This document shows positions 44,174 to 55,665 of a stretch of DNA of 64,000 nt, in pieces. This stretch comes from Micractinium sp. NFX-FRZ (lineage: Eukaryota > Chlorophyta > Trebouxiophyceae > Chlorellales > Chlorellaceae). The notes beneath the pieces were generated by a model. The model was not told the DNA's origin. It did no database searches and worked only from the letters and a program-made list of their open reading frames with translations. The stretch covers positions 1-64,000 of the forward strand of contig JAPTJF010000135.1 in NCBI GenBank assembly GCA_029339195.1, in the 5' to 3' direction. Each line of letters starts with the position of its first letter. Within the stretch, counting starts at the first letter, position 1. The position numbers and the translations under genes were made by a program.

Positions 44174-44393
44174 CTCACCGTCTGCGTTCTGACCGCCCAC
44201 CCTTTGATGCTCTGTTTGCGCCCGAAACCCAACCAAGTTTTGAATGTGAGTAAAACACCTATTCAAGGGGCACTAAACGCTACTAGTGGGCAAGGCCAGG
44301 CTGCTGAGGACATGGAGGCAGCCGCCGAACTCAGCTCAGGCGGCGGCCGCCAGCGAGGCGGCAGCACTCAGGATTGGGCACCCTGGCAAAGCC
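44174..44393 (+). repeat. Dispersed repeat, copy B (upstream of peptide deformylase)
   Basis: Diverged copy of 40586-40794, ending 75 bases before the start codon of the peptide deformylase gene, so it forms most of that gene's proximal promoter. Confidence 0.7.
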
Positions 44394-44467
44394 CCTTTTG
44401 GCGTTGAGTTGTTTCAGTCTTACTTTATTCTGCCATCTGCTGGCCTACCGACTGTCACATTTTGCCT

Positions 44468-46965
44468 ATGGCGTGCACTGCAGCGGCGCGCAGCCAGGCT
44501 GTCCAGGTGGCGCTTCGGCAGCCCCTGGCGCGGTGCGGCAGCAAGCTGGCAGCAGCACATTGGGCGCCCTGGCCGGCGAAAGCAGCAGCGGAGTCTCGGG
44601 GCAGCGTGGCAGCACATGCGCGCAACCGGCTGCAAGACTTGCTAGCCGACATGCGAGCAGAGGATGTGGAGGAGGAAATCAGCGCGCCAGTGGGTGAGCC
44701 GGTGGTGGAGCTTATGCTGCCGCCGCTGCCGCTGCCACTGCCGCCGCTGCCGCCTGCCGCCTGCTGTGCTGCGCTGCACACAGCTGTTGCTCACTGCCTT
44801 GCTCCTAATCTGCCGGCTCTGTGCGCCCTGACTTTGACTGCGCTTCTGCACCTCGTCATGACACTGCATCTGCTTGACCGCCCTCCTGCTGCGTGCAGTG
44901 ACCAAGCTGGAGTGGCAGTCGCCGCTGGCGGTGCTGCAGTACCCAGACCCCAAGCTGCGCGCAGTCAACGGGCGCATCGGTGTCTTTGATGACAGCCTGC
45001 GCCAGCTGGCAGCGGAGATGTTTGAAGTCATGTACCAGTGAGCCTGGGGGCAGGGCTTGTCCGGGGAGGGCTCGAGGGGCGCGGGGTTGACAGAGCGTGG
45101 GGGCAGCACACGTCAGCCGGGCAGCGGTGAGAGCTGGCAGCATGCTACAGCAGCTGCAGAATGGGCTAGCATGAGGGATGCCGTGCAGTAACTGCGGCCT
45201 GCAGATGCTGCTGGTCACTGCGGCCATGTTGCGGGCCACGAGCGCTGCACCAATGGCTCGGTTCCCGCAACCCACCATGCACGGTGTCGTTGCCGCTGCA
45301 TTTCCGTGCTCTCTCCTCAAGGCTCCACTGCTGCCTCTGCGCCCCACCTGCCCGCTGGCAGGGACGACGGCGTGGGCCTGGCGGCGCCGCAGGTTGGCGT
45401 GAACGTGCGGCTGATGGTGTTTAATGAGGCGGGGGAGAAGGACAAGGGCGAGGAGGTGAGCCGGGCTTTGAAGACCTGGCTGGGGGCAGGTGGAGCTCTG
45501 AGCTGACGACGTGTCTTGATGTAGGGGCCTGGCTTGAGGGCATTCAGGGTGGCCAGCAGGCGCCGGCGCCGGTACAGGCCTGCTGCTGCCGCCGCCAATG
45601 CCGCCGCGGCGTCACCAGGAGCCACAGGCCGGGCTGCGTGGCCCCGCTTCTGGTAGCCTTGTGCCGCTGCATGCCCTCATGCGTGCCGCTATTGCCTGCC
45701 TGCCCCCTCTTACCTGCCCACTTGCCTGCTCCCCTCCCATCTGGCCTACCCCATCGTACCTCCTGTGCGCTCACCCAAAGGCCCACCTGTGCGCATGCGC
45801 CTGCCATCCCCGCGTGCAGATTGTGCTGGTCAACCCGCAGGTCATCAACCTGGGCAAGAGCAAGAACCTGTTTGAGGAGGGCTGCCTCTCCTTCCCCAAC
45901 ATCTACGCCGACGTGGAGGTGCGCAGCGTGTGCGTGTGCGTACGCATGTGCCATGCATGTTCAAGCGCGGGCGGGGTGCGTGCCTGGGCATGCGCATGTG
46001 CCATGCATTTTCAGGCGCGGGCCGGGGGCATGCTGCCCTCCAGCTGGCGCCAGCTCCCGTGTGCTGCCTCCGTCCTCCACGATCTTTCTCCCACAACCCC
46101 ATCCGTGCCGACTGCTCACACCTCTCCGCCTGTCCCACACCTCTCCGCCTGCCCCGCTTCCTGCAGCGCCCCACCAAGGTGAAGATCAAGGCGCAGGACC
46201 TGACCGGCCGCAAGTTCACTCTCTCCCTCAGGTGGGGCCCACCGCCACCTGTTTGCCCATCCCATATGCGTAATGTCTGCCTGCCTGACCGACTGGCTGG
46301 TTGCCAGCGGAATGCTGCCAGCTGTGGCCTGGCGGGGGCTTTGATGGCGCGCGTCTTCCGAAGGGGATTCTGCCCGCTGCTGTGCCGCCCGCCACAGCGC
46401 TTCCGCCTCCCCATCTCCCAAGCACGAGCACGCTCGGCGGTCCTACTTGAACCGGTGCCTGCCCTCCCTTGATCCAGTCTCATCGATACAGCTGTTCACA
46501 TCCCCTGAAAGAGGAGTCAACTCCTGACTCCCTTGTGTGCTTTTTAATGCTCCCTCCTTCTGCAGCGGCTTCCCCGCCCGCATCTTCCAGCACGAGTACG
46601 ACCACCTGGACGGCCGCCTCTTCCACGACCGCATGGTGCCCGAGGTGCTCGACACAATCAAGGGGCAGGTGAGGCCAGGGGACAGCGAGGAGGGGCAGGG
46701 GAGCAGCAAGCGTGGTGGCGGAGGTGCTGGGCATCGCACCACTGCCTACCCCCCCTGCAGCTGGTGCAGTCGGAGGCGGCCTTCTCCCTCGCCCACGCTG
46801 ACCCGTATGTGGTTGGTCTGTCCATTTCTCCCCCTTCCCTGGCGACGTGCCGTTCACCGTCTAACCCGCCCACCTACCCACCCGTTCCCTCCGCTGCAGC
46901 TTGTGGAGATGGAGGAGGCTTTCCTCAAGGCAAACCCGGGTGCTGAGATCCAGCGGGTTGCGTGA
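44468..46965 (+). CDS. PDF1B: Peptide deformylase, plastid type (PDF1B-like)
   Basis: Exons: 44468-44693, 44899-45037, 45362-45456, 45820-45918, 46167-46231, 46566-46668 and 46900-46965. The N-terminus (MACTAAARSQAVQVALRQPL) is Ala/Arg-rich without acidic residues, as in a chloroplast transit peptide. The catalytic domain starts LAVLQYPDPKLRAVN and carries the three family motifs: GVGLAAPQVGV, EGCLSFP (metal Cys) and QHEYDHLDG (two metal His and catalytic Glu). It removes the formyl group from new organelle-made proteins. Family type is clear; plastid location is inferred. An alternative acceptor before LVQSEAAFSLAHADP (46761) could give a different C-terminus, but only the 46900 exon keeps a normal reading frame to a stop. 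Poly(A) signal at 47167. Confidence 0.92.
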
Positions 46966-47166
46966 GGCGGGCTGCGCTGGCGGTGCTGCCCACCACCTCA
47001 GCTGCCTCAGCTGGAGCGGTGCACTGCGGTTGGCGTCCCCTCCGGCAGAATGCCCCAGCGTGTCGCCTTGCTCACGCCTTGCTTTCGTGCTTCATTGTGT
47101 GTTATTTTCTGCTGCCCTTTGCGCCTCTGCTCCCCTCTGAACCTACAGCATCCCCAGTATCCCTTT

Positions 47167-47171
47167 TGTAA
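47167..47171 (+). terminator. TGTAA poly(A) signal of peptide deformylase
   Basis: About 202 bases past the stop at 46965. Confidence 0.55.
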
Positions 47172-47397
47172 CACACCACAGCTTCTTGAAGCGTCCGATA
47201 CAGAGTCCACAAGGGGGGTGCAGCCAGGGCAATGTCAGGCCGCAATAAGCCACTCTATTCGGACAGCCTGAAGGGGACATTGTCCGTTCATGTCTTAACA
47301 CAGTGGCACCCTGCGGCCCTGCAGTTGCGCTGACTTGCAACGCTACTGGAAACAGCCGCCACGTTGTATGCTTTGATTTCACCGTTGCGACATCTAG

Positions 47398-47402
47398 TTA
47401 CA
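47398..47402 (-). terminator. TGTAA poly(A) signal of the lipase gene
   Basis: TTACA on the plus strand, 63 bases past the stop at 47465. Confidence 0.55.
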
Positions 47403-47464
47403 ATATGTGTACAGAGTTCACTGTCTGTACAGAGTTCACTGCAACCCATGTTTTGCCTACAAAT

Positions 47465-50400
47465 TCACAGCTGCTGCAGGGCGGCCACGATGCGGTCAGG
47501 CAGGTGGTCGTTCAGCATGTCAGGCATCAGCAGCAGCCGCTCAAAGGAGGAGCGGTCTGCGTCCACCACCACCGGCACACTTCGCTGGCCACTGCCATTG
47601 TTGCCGTTGGCACCTGCAGCGACTGCTGCTGCAGTGCCAGCAGCTCCCGCTGCTGCACTGTGCTGGGCTGCCTCGCCTGTCTCCACTGCCTGCATCGCCT
47701 CCCCTATGCTCACAGACCCCGGGCCCTGCACCGCCTCATCAGCATTTGTCAGCTCGTACCGGCCCCTGCTGCTGCCAGCCGGCTGCTCTTGCTGCTGCTG
47801 GTCTGTCAGCGCTTGCTGGGGCCGCTGCAGCCGCTGCTGCTGCTGCTGCTGCTGCTGCCGTGCCTCCTCCCCCTCTGCATCCGGTGCCCCCGCGGCGCCC
47901 TGCCATGCGGTGTCCATTGCCAGCAGCTGATTCTCTGCCTCTGCTGGCGCAATCATCTCTTCATCGGCAGGGAACAGCCAGATGATGCGGCCTGAAGGGG
48001 TGGGGGCAGAAAGGACTGAGGGGTCAGGCAGGGGACGTAGCAGTTGAGTAGCTGTCCAATGGCAAGGCACTGTGCACCAAAGAAGCTCAGGGCTTTGGCC
48101 TCAACTTCCAGCGAGCCAGCAACAAAGCAGCACATTGCAACGAGTTGCTTCCTGGCAGCGGGCCGCACCTGGCGGGTAGAGCAGCTCTGGGTTGCCTGGA
48201 TCCTGGGCCGCGCCCGCACCACCCGCCTGCTGGCCCTCGGCTGCCACCGCAGCTGCTGCCATGGCGGTGTCTGCCAGAGGGACGTCAACCTCAAACACAG
48301 GCACCAGTATGTCGGGCCGCCCCTGCTGCTGCGCCTGCTGCTGCGCCTGCTGTGCCTGCTCCTGATGCCCCCGCTGCTGCGCCTGCTGCACCTGCTGCTG
48401 CGCCTGCTGCTGCGCCTGCCCCTGCTGCGGCAGCGGCTCGTCAACCTGCATGGGCTCTCCCCCTGCCCCTGCTCCCCCTGCCAGCTCGCTGGCAGGCTCC
48501 ACAAAGAAGAAGCCCTCCAGCCCCGCCACGTCAGCAGCCGGCAGCAGCTCTGCATACGGCTCGGCTGCTGCAGCTGCAGCGGCAGCGGCTGCTGGGGGAG
48601 CTGGCGCCTGGGCTGGCAGCGGCGCAAGCCCAGGGGGTGCGGCCTCCAGCTGCTGCAGCTGCTGCTGCGTGGGCGGCTGGCTGAGTTCGATCACTGGGAT
48701 CTGTCGAGGCTGCTGCTGCTGCTGCTGCTGCCCGGTCTGGCCGGGGCGCGCGGGAGGCAGCTGCGCCGCACCCGCCTGCTGCTGCTGCCGCTGCTGCTGC
48801 TGTTCCAGGATTGGAATCTGGCGCCCAAGCAGCTGCTGCTGCTGCTGCGGGGCCCCGGTCGCGCTGGCGGTGACCTCGCTCACCAGGGACGCAATTCTGC
48901 TGAGCCCTTTGCTGGAGGCGCTCCTGCCTGCGCGCACAGAGGCCTCCTTCACCGCCGCCCACTTGCTGGTGCCCACGATGCGGGCGCCGGTGAGCGCCGC
49001 CGCTGCCGACTGCGACAGCTCCTGCTGCTTGGCGGCGCTCTTGTTCTGCAGGGGCAGGAGGGCAGGCTCGATCAGACGGTGCGACAATGCGTGTGCACAT
49101 GTCTTTGCAAGTGTGTGCACCTGCACACACCTCCAATCATACCTGTTTTCAAACACTCGCCCTTTTGGCAGCTCGCAGCGCTGCTCTATGCAACATACCC
49201 CTTGCCACCATCACTCACCAGCGCCCCCGCCAGCTTGCTGCCCCACCCCTGCGGCCTCCCTCTTCCCTCGTACGACCCCCACTCACCAGCGCCCCTGCCA
49301 GCTTGTTGCCCCACTCCTGCACCGTGCGCCGCACCGGGCTGGCCTCCGAAGCCTCCAGCAGCAGCGCCTCCACAGAGGCATAGCTCAGGTGGGGCACCAC
49401 ATCGCTGCCCAGGATGACCGAGGTGACCAGGTCGTTGCACCGCTCCGCCAGGGGGCGGCTCATCACCGCGGCTGCGGCACAGGCAGGGGGCAGGGGGAGG
49501 AGGTTGCGGGGTGGGCGAGGTTGTTAGTCTGAGGGGCAGGCAGAAGCTTGTCGGTGCGCCGCACCACACCCATGATTTTGGTGCAGTGCGGAACAGGGCA
49601 GGGCTTGGGCGGCTGACTAACCCCTCGGGCTAGAACTGGTGTGCACAGCTGGGTTGCGGTGGGCATCACGCACATATGAGTGGCTGGGCTTCCCGTGCCA
49701 TGCCAGCAGGCGCGCCACGCACCTGTGCCAATTGTGATGCACCGCACGGGGCCCAGCCCGTCTGGCAGGCCCGCCTCTTGGAGCAGCAGTGTCAGCAGCG
49801 CCGCGGTGCCTCCTGCGCTCATGTGTACATGGGAACGGAGGTTAGGGCGCAGGGGCCAGACGCAAGTGGGACCGCGGTGGATCCTCACCATGCAACGCAT
49901 ACGCATGCTCTTGTTTTGCTCTTGACTTGTGTGCAGCGCTGCCAAGCAGAAGCCACCCCGCATGGCAGTGCTCCACCCGTGCTCAGCATCCACTCACCGC
50001 CGAGCGAATGGCCCGTGATCAGGACTGGCCAGCCGGGGCAGCGCCGCGCCGCCTCCTGCAGCGCCTCTGTGGTGTTGCAGTGGATGAAGGTCGCCGCAGC
50101 GAAAATGCCCTGCAATAAAGGAAAGGGGAACACAATGAGGAGAGGGCGGAGGAGTGCGTGCCTGGTCTGCGCTGCGGGAGGTCGTGCAAGGGGGAGTGCA
50201 CTCTCCCATGCCCACCCCAGCATGTGCCGTGCGTGCCCACCTGGTGCACCCATCCGTCGGCCCCTGCAATGTCCACCTCCATGGGGGCAGCCGCCAGGTC
50301 GCTCAGCAGGTCGCCCACTTGCAGGGAGCCCCTGCAGTGGTGCGCAGTGGGCCCAACAGAGAAGCACAGCTTGAGCGCCAGCAGGCAACAGTGCGGTTGA

Positions 50401-53400
50401 GGCGGGCTGACTGGTATCAGCAGAACCGGCAATACGCAGAGGAGTCCAGGTCGGGGCGAAAATAGGGCCAGCATCAATGGATGTGACACACGAGAGGGAG
50501 TGTGTGCAGCCATCTAAACCACACCTGCGCTGCCCAGCATGAGGCGGAGCACGCACCTGATGCTGACCACCACCACTTGGTTGGCTCGGTCGATGGCCAC
50601 GTAGTGGCAGGGCCTGCACAGTGGAGGACACATACACCCAGCAGCACACTTTGAGGGGGTGCAAACACAAGGCCCACGCCACAGAGGCAGCATGGTGCAA
50701 CTGCCTTCAGCGGGCACGCACGGGGCTCAGTCGCCATCCCGCTCCGCTTCTCTAGTGCACCCCCACAGCGCAGGACAAGAGCCCGCTAACCAGCTCCCCC
50801 GATGCCCATCATCACCCCAGTCCTGCCCCCCTCGGCGTGCCTGTAGGGGGCTGTTGGGCCACTGCGCCACGAGAATGCACACGCCCCACACAACCCTAAC
50901 CCCTGCAGCCTTTCCCCCACTGAAGGCCAGCCATAGTGGCCGCTCGCCTGTAGGGGCTGTTGCGCCACTCCGCCATGAGGATGTCCTCGGGTGCAATGCC
51001 CGCCAGCGCCGCCACAGACTCATTGTTGGCCTCCGCAGACACGCCGCCCACGGCATCAAACCTGGCCGGGGGCAAGAGTCGCAACAGAAAGGAAGCGTGA
51101 AGCAGGGGTTGTGAAATGACCCGGAGGAGAGCGGCAGTCCACAGTGGAAGGCACCTGGGTTGGGCGGGGCTGCCCGCGCAGTGTAAGCTGACAGCGCAGT
51201 TGAAGCTCCAACCGTACCGTACTGTGCACGCTTGGCATGCATCCTCGGCACATCCCACGCCCTTCCCTCCTCGCGTCAGCGATAGATGGCGTGCAGGTTG
51301 ATGCACTTCCCCACAACCAGCACCCTCCACGAGCCCCACCCCCAGCTCTCACGTCAGCGGCTGGATGGTCTGCAACTTGATGTAATCCGTCACGGTGCCC
51401 ATCATGCCGGCAGCTGCCGGGAAGCCGTAGGCCGCGCGGCTGTGCATGGCGGCGCAAATGAGGTCCTGCAAGGGGCGAGACATTTGAGCGAGAATAGGCA
51501 GGCAGCAGGCAGTAGAAGGTGCAAGCACTGCGTACAGCGGCAGCATGGTGCGTTTTCCAGGGGGCAGGACGCTTGGCAGGAGGCGCAAGTGTGCCTGCAC
51601 GCATGCACACCCGAAGCGGCTACGCAATGCGGTGCAGCCCTGTGCGCACCTGCAGCAGCGTGCGCCCTTCCCGCAGCTGCGAGGGCGGCGCCGGCTCGTC
51701 GGCAGTAAACAGGCGGCGCTCAAAAGCCTGGGCCTGCAGGGGGGAAGGGGCAGTGGTGGTGTGAGAGGTGGCCCCAACGGGCCAACAGCAGGGCAGGGCA
51801 GGGCAGGGCAGGTCAAGGTAGAGCAACGTCCAGCTCTGAGCCCTTGCCTTCTTCCCGCCCAACGTGTCTATGGCAGCTGGTCGGATGCTCACAGAGGTTT
51901 GTGGCAGCACAACCTCGCTCTTTCCTGCCCCCGCCCTGGCTGCCCTCCCTAACTCCCATCGTCCCCCCTCTCCACGCAACATCAGTACCTCCCGCTTTCA
52001 CCTGTCAAGACAACAACACCAATCACTTCAAACCCTTACAGCTCCCGGCACACTGGCGCATGCCTCCTCCCTCGGCAGTGCCCATCGTACCCCACACCCC
52101 TCCCACAGATTATTATGCTGTCGGACCCCTCCCCCTCTGTTGTCACCTGCAGCTCCTGGTACACCTGCTGGTGCTTGCCAGGCAGCGTAAAGATGGCGGA
52201 GGGGTCCCAGGGCACCAAGTCCCACAACTGGCGCCGGCTGCACACAGGGGGCGTGCGGGTGGCGGCAGGGTAAGAGGGCAGGGCACACATGTCAACAAAG
52301 TGTTGGAGGGTTTTTTTAACAGGGGCACTGCTGGTGCACGTGGTGCGAGCCAGACAGGCAGGAGCCTGCGGCCACCGCCCCGCTGGCGCCAGCTGGACGC
52401 GCACCGGATTCCCAGACCCAGCCTTCATTCCAAAACCAACCAAGGTGGCCCCTCCTCACCTTAGCAGATCCATGACCATGCCAACAAACGACTTGATCGC
52501 CTGCCGCTTGGCCTCAGCCTCCCTGGCCTCCCTGGTTGCCTCTGCAGCTGCCATTGCTGCTCCCGCGGCACTCCTGCTCGCGCTCGCACCCACCCCCTCC
52601 TCTGCAGCTGCTGCGGCGGCTGCCGCCACACCTGCTGCCGCTGCTACGCCAGCTGGCTCTTTAAGGACGGCCACGGCGGGGGCGGCCTCGGGGGTGGCGC
52701 CTGGGCGGCGGCGCCACAGCCGCCGGCGCACCGTGTCGCCAAATCGTGAGCTGGAGCGCCCGCCGGCGCGCTTGTACTCCAAGTGCCTGCGCGAGGCCAG
52801 GCAAGGGGGGTAGAAGGCAGGGCATGGTGCACACGGGTGAGGCAAGGGAGGCTGGACGCCACATGCCTCTGTGCACTGCCCACCTTGAGGCCTGACTCAC
52901 TGCTTGCAAGGCCCCCCACAACTGCCCCGCAACCTTCCCGCCCTCACAAACCCGCCTGCTGCCTGCCCGCCAGCACACCTGCTTGACTGCCCACCACCCA
53001 TCAAGGCTTATCCTCATCCACCACCCTGCCCTCCCTGCCTGCCCTGCCCTCCCCCTCACTTGAACACGGTGGCATACTGCCAGCCCTGCGCATCAGTGGC
53101 GGGCCCGGTGACGGGCTCCCAGGAGCCTGGGTCATCTGCTGGGGAGAGGGCCAGAGCCACTGGGTTGCCGTGGCTGTCGCTCCACTCCGGCCAGTCCAGC
53201 ACTGAAAGCGGCGGCTTCCTGCATGGGGGGGGGGTCACAGGCGGAAGGCACCAGCATGGGCCCAGGGATGTCGGGCAACGAGGTGCAGGCAAGGGGCAGT
53301 CCTCTGTCAAGGCTAAAACAGGTCGTAGAGCAGAACAAGTTGCAGGTGGGAACACAACGGCTGCACACACACACTCACCAGGCAATGCCGAAGTAGCGCT

Positions 53401-53808
53401 GGTTTTCATACACTTCGTCGATCTGGTGAGGGGCTGGCATCTCGGGGCCTGCGTCGCTGCTGCCGTTTCTGGTGCCACCCTCTCCACCCGCCTCCTGCAC
53501 GCAACACGCGTGCAAGTGGTGTCAGCAGGCTGCGGTGATCTTCGATGTGAGCTGCAATACCTGAAAACAGCAAAAGCGCTGCAACCACACACCTCGGGTG
53601 CAGTGCCAAACCCAGAGCTTAGCAGCCGCGTCCAAGGGCGGCCGACAGCGGCGGCAGTAGAGGCGCGGCGGTTGTCAGAGTGCTGCCGCGCAGTAAGCGG
53701 TGGTCTGGTGGCGCTCTGAAGAGGTGCAACAAAGGGCGCAGTGCTCTGCAGGGAAAGGGGCGCTGCAGGGGCCGGCAGTCCGCCTCGCCTCCAAGCGGTG
53801 CCAGACAT
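47465..53808 (-). CDS. Dysferlin-domain / class 3 lipase (sn-1 diacylglycerol lipase-like) fusion
   Basis: Reading from ATG 53808 (MSGTAWRRGGLPAPAAP): a low-complexity leader, then a DysF-type module over three exons (IDEVYENQRYFGIAW; LDWPEWSDSHGN...DPGSWEPVTG...GWQYATVF; RAGGRSSSRFGDTVRRRLWR). An Ala-rich linker and LWDLVPWDPSAIFTLPGKH precede the lipase part: MMGTVTDYIKLQT, EDILMAEWRNSPYR, PCHYVAIDRANQVVVVSIRG, the nucleophile elbow PVLITGHSLGGG (about 50005), the Asp in VTSVILGSDVVPHLS (about 49410), and a C-terminal His in MLNDHLPDRIV (47480-47510). This order fits diacylglycerol lipases, which release monoacylglycerol and fatty acid at membranes. Between Asp and His lies a very long Gln/Ala/Pro-rich insert (about 48200-49050). 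All three catalytic residues are present. The DysF domain suggests peroxisomal or other membrane association, which is inference. Confidence 0.85.
48300..48860 (-). repeat. Poly-Gln/Ala-coding low-complexity block
   Basis: CTG- and GCTGCTGCGCCTG-type repeats on the plus strand code for long Gln and Ala runs inserted in the lipase between its catalytic Asp and His. Confidence 0.8.
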
Positions 53809-53955
53809 TACTCGGACACTACTAAAGAGTGAAGAATGCTGCTCAGAGCCAATGCGCTGTGAGAAGCAAGCGAGGGAGCTGAGCAGGACTCGAAGTGCCA
53901 GCTCAGCGGGTTTCGCTGGAATGCCAACCACTCACCCGACCGCCTTCGATGCGCA
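53809..53955. promoter_or_regulatory. Probable bidirectional promoter (lipase / YccV-like gene)
   Basis: Only 147 bases separate the divergent start codons at 53808 (minus) and 53956 (plus). No TATA box was recognised. Confidence 0.45.
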
Positions 53956-55205
53956 ATGACCCGTTTGATCACTCGAGCGTCACACCAGAAGCGCTTTTAT
54001 TTACCGTCGAATTGTCCGGCTCCGATTTCTCTTCGAATGCCCGCTCTGGCCCTCGTGCCCACAGCTGGCCGGCCCCTCCGCCAGCTGGCGTGCAGTCAAA
54101 GACGGGTCTCAGTAGCCGCAGCGGGAGGGGGCGGCTGCAGCGACGAGGGCGCCAGCGGCCCCGCCCCTGCCGCCGGCCGCCGCAGCAGAAGCGCCGGCGC
54201 CGATTCTGATGCGCTGGCCCGCACCCAGCACTTGCGCGAGCTGCGGCACCGCGCTGCAGCGCACGCCGAGCGGCTGGAGCACTATGTGCAGCAGCAGGAG
54301 TTTGCGCTGGCAGCAGCAGAGCGCGATGCCCTGCAGCTGCTGGAGCTGCAGGCGCGCCGGCTGGAGCTGGACGGTGCCGCAGCCGCCACGGCGCGCGTGC
54401 AGCACCGCCTGGGGACAGTGATCAATCATAGGCGGTACAACTACCGGGGTGTGGTGGTGGGCTTTGACCCCACCTGCTCTGCGCCAGAGGAGTGGATCCA
54501 GGTGCGGGCGGGGTGGTGTTAGGCCAGGCCACGAGGCGGGCGTGCTGTGGCACGCTGGGATGGGCGCTGCTGTGCAGGTGGTGTGCTAGTGCCGTGAAAT
54601 CAATAGTATTGCAAAGAATCGCCTCACAAGCTGTGGTTTCTGCCTGGAGGCACCCAAATCCTGCACACCTGGGCTGATTGATGCAGTCTCCGTGCCCTCC
54701 CCGCCCTGCCTGCCCCTATGGCCCCTCTTTACAGATGATGCACGTGGACCTGCTGCCCAAGGGCCGCCACCAACCTTTCTACCATGTCTTGGTGGACGAG
54801 CGCTGGCGGCCGGGAGGTCAGACGACCTACGTGGCACAGGTTTGGCGGATGGGCTGGGTGCTAGGCTGGGCTGGTGATGGGCTGGGCTGACAGTTACCAT
54901 GCTTGCTGCCCACATCCCACTTGCTAAGTAGTGCTGCCCCTGTGGAGGGCTTCCAGCAGAAGCTCTCTGGATGCCACCCAGCCATCGCGCACCCACTGAT
55001 GCAGAGAGAAAAAACGCAGTTTTACTGTGGCTGCCTGCCTGCCTGCCTGCCTGCTGCCTGCCTGCAGGAGAATGTCATGCCAATGCGGGTGCCCCGCGAG
55101 GTGAGCCACCCACTGGTGCCCCGCTACTTCACAGACTTCCGTGCCGACGAGGGCGGCTACGTGCCGGGGCCCCTGCTGCGCCAGCAGTACCCCCAAGTGT
55201 TCTGA
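53956..55205 (+). CDS. YccV/HspQ-like (hemimethylated-DNA-binding-type) domain protein, probably plastid
   Basis: Three exons: 53956-54501, 54735-54839, 55068-55205. The N-terminus (MTRLITRASHQKRFYLPS...) is basic and Ser/Ala-rich, consistent with an organelle transit peptide. A helical segment follows (HAERLEHYVQQQEFALAAAE), resembling a UVR-like motif. The C-terminal half is the YccV domain: LGTVINHRRYNYRGVVVGFD, CSAPEEWIQ, HVDLLPKGRHQPFYHVLVDE, QTTYVAQENV and HPLVPRYFTDFRADEGGYVP. In bacteria this domain is the heat-shock protein HspQ; in plants it occurs in F-box and UVR-motif proteins, some in plastids acting with Clp protease. A similar adaptor role is possible but not shown. It shares an upstream region of 147 bases with the lipase gene. 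Confidence 0.8.
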
Positions 55206-55560
55206 GCCCACAGAACTGCTGTGATTAAGGGCGCACAGGGTGCCGGTGTGTTGCCTCAGCACCCGTGGGCACGCTGCCCTTGCACCTCTCAGTTTTCCGC
55301 CTTCAGGTCACTGCATGGCCCCTAGTAACCTAGCCATGGGCCGCTTGCTCCATGCTGTACTACACATTTTGTTTAAGCTGTATCAATCAACTCTGGGTGC
55401 ACATGAAGTGTGTCATGTACTTCCAGCCTCCTCTGTCTGTTCTGGCCCGGTGCTTTTGGTGCAACCCACAACTGCCTGCTGCAATGTTGACCCCCCCGCA
55501 TGCCCTTGTATCATCACCCCCTCAGCCGCGCTCAAGGTCGCCCCTCTGATGCTCATCTCA

Positions 55561-55565
55561 TTACA
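55561..55565 (-). terminator. TGTAA poly(A) signal of the dynein-tail gene
   Basis: TTACA on the plus strand, about 100 bases past the stop at 55666. Confidence 0.5.
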
Positions 55566-55618
55566 GTCACATGGCACTCCTCCTTCAATAAATGAAGCTC
55601 TCAGGTCGAGCTGGCACT

Positions 55619-55623
55619 TGTAA
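55619..55623 (+). terminator. TGTAA poly(A) signal of the YccV-like gene
   Basis: About 415 bases past the stop at 55205 and beyond the opposing signal at 55561, so the convergent transcripts overlap. Confidence 0.45.
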
Positions 55624-55665
55624 TGTACTGTCAAGCAATCAGCGAATCACACTTGCCAGCCCAGG

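Noticed and set aside
40586..44393. Repeat pair as LTRs of one retrotransposon
   Set aside because: The copies are strongly diverged, lack TG..CA ends and primer-binding/polypurine sites, and the interior has no gag/pol-like sequence.
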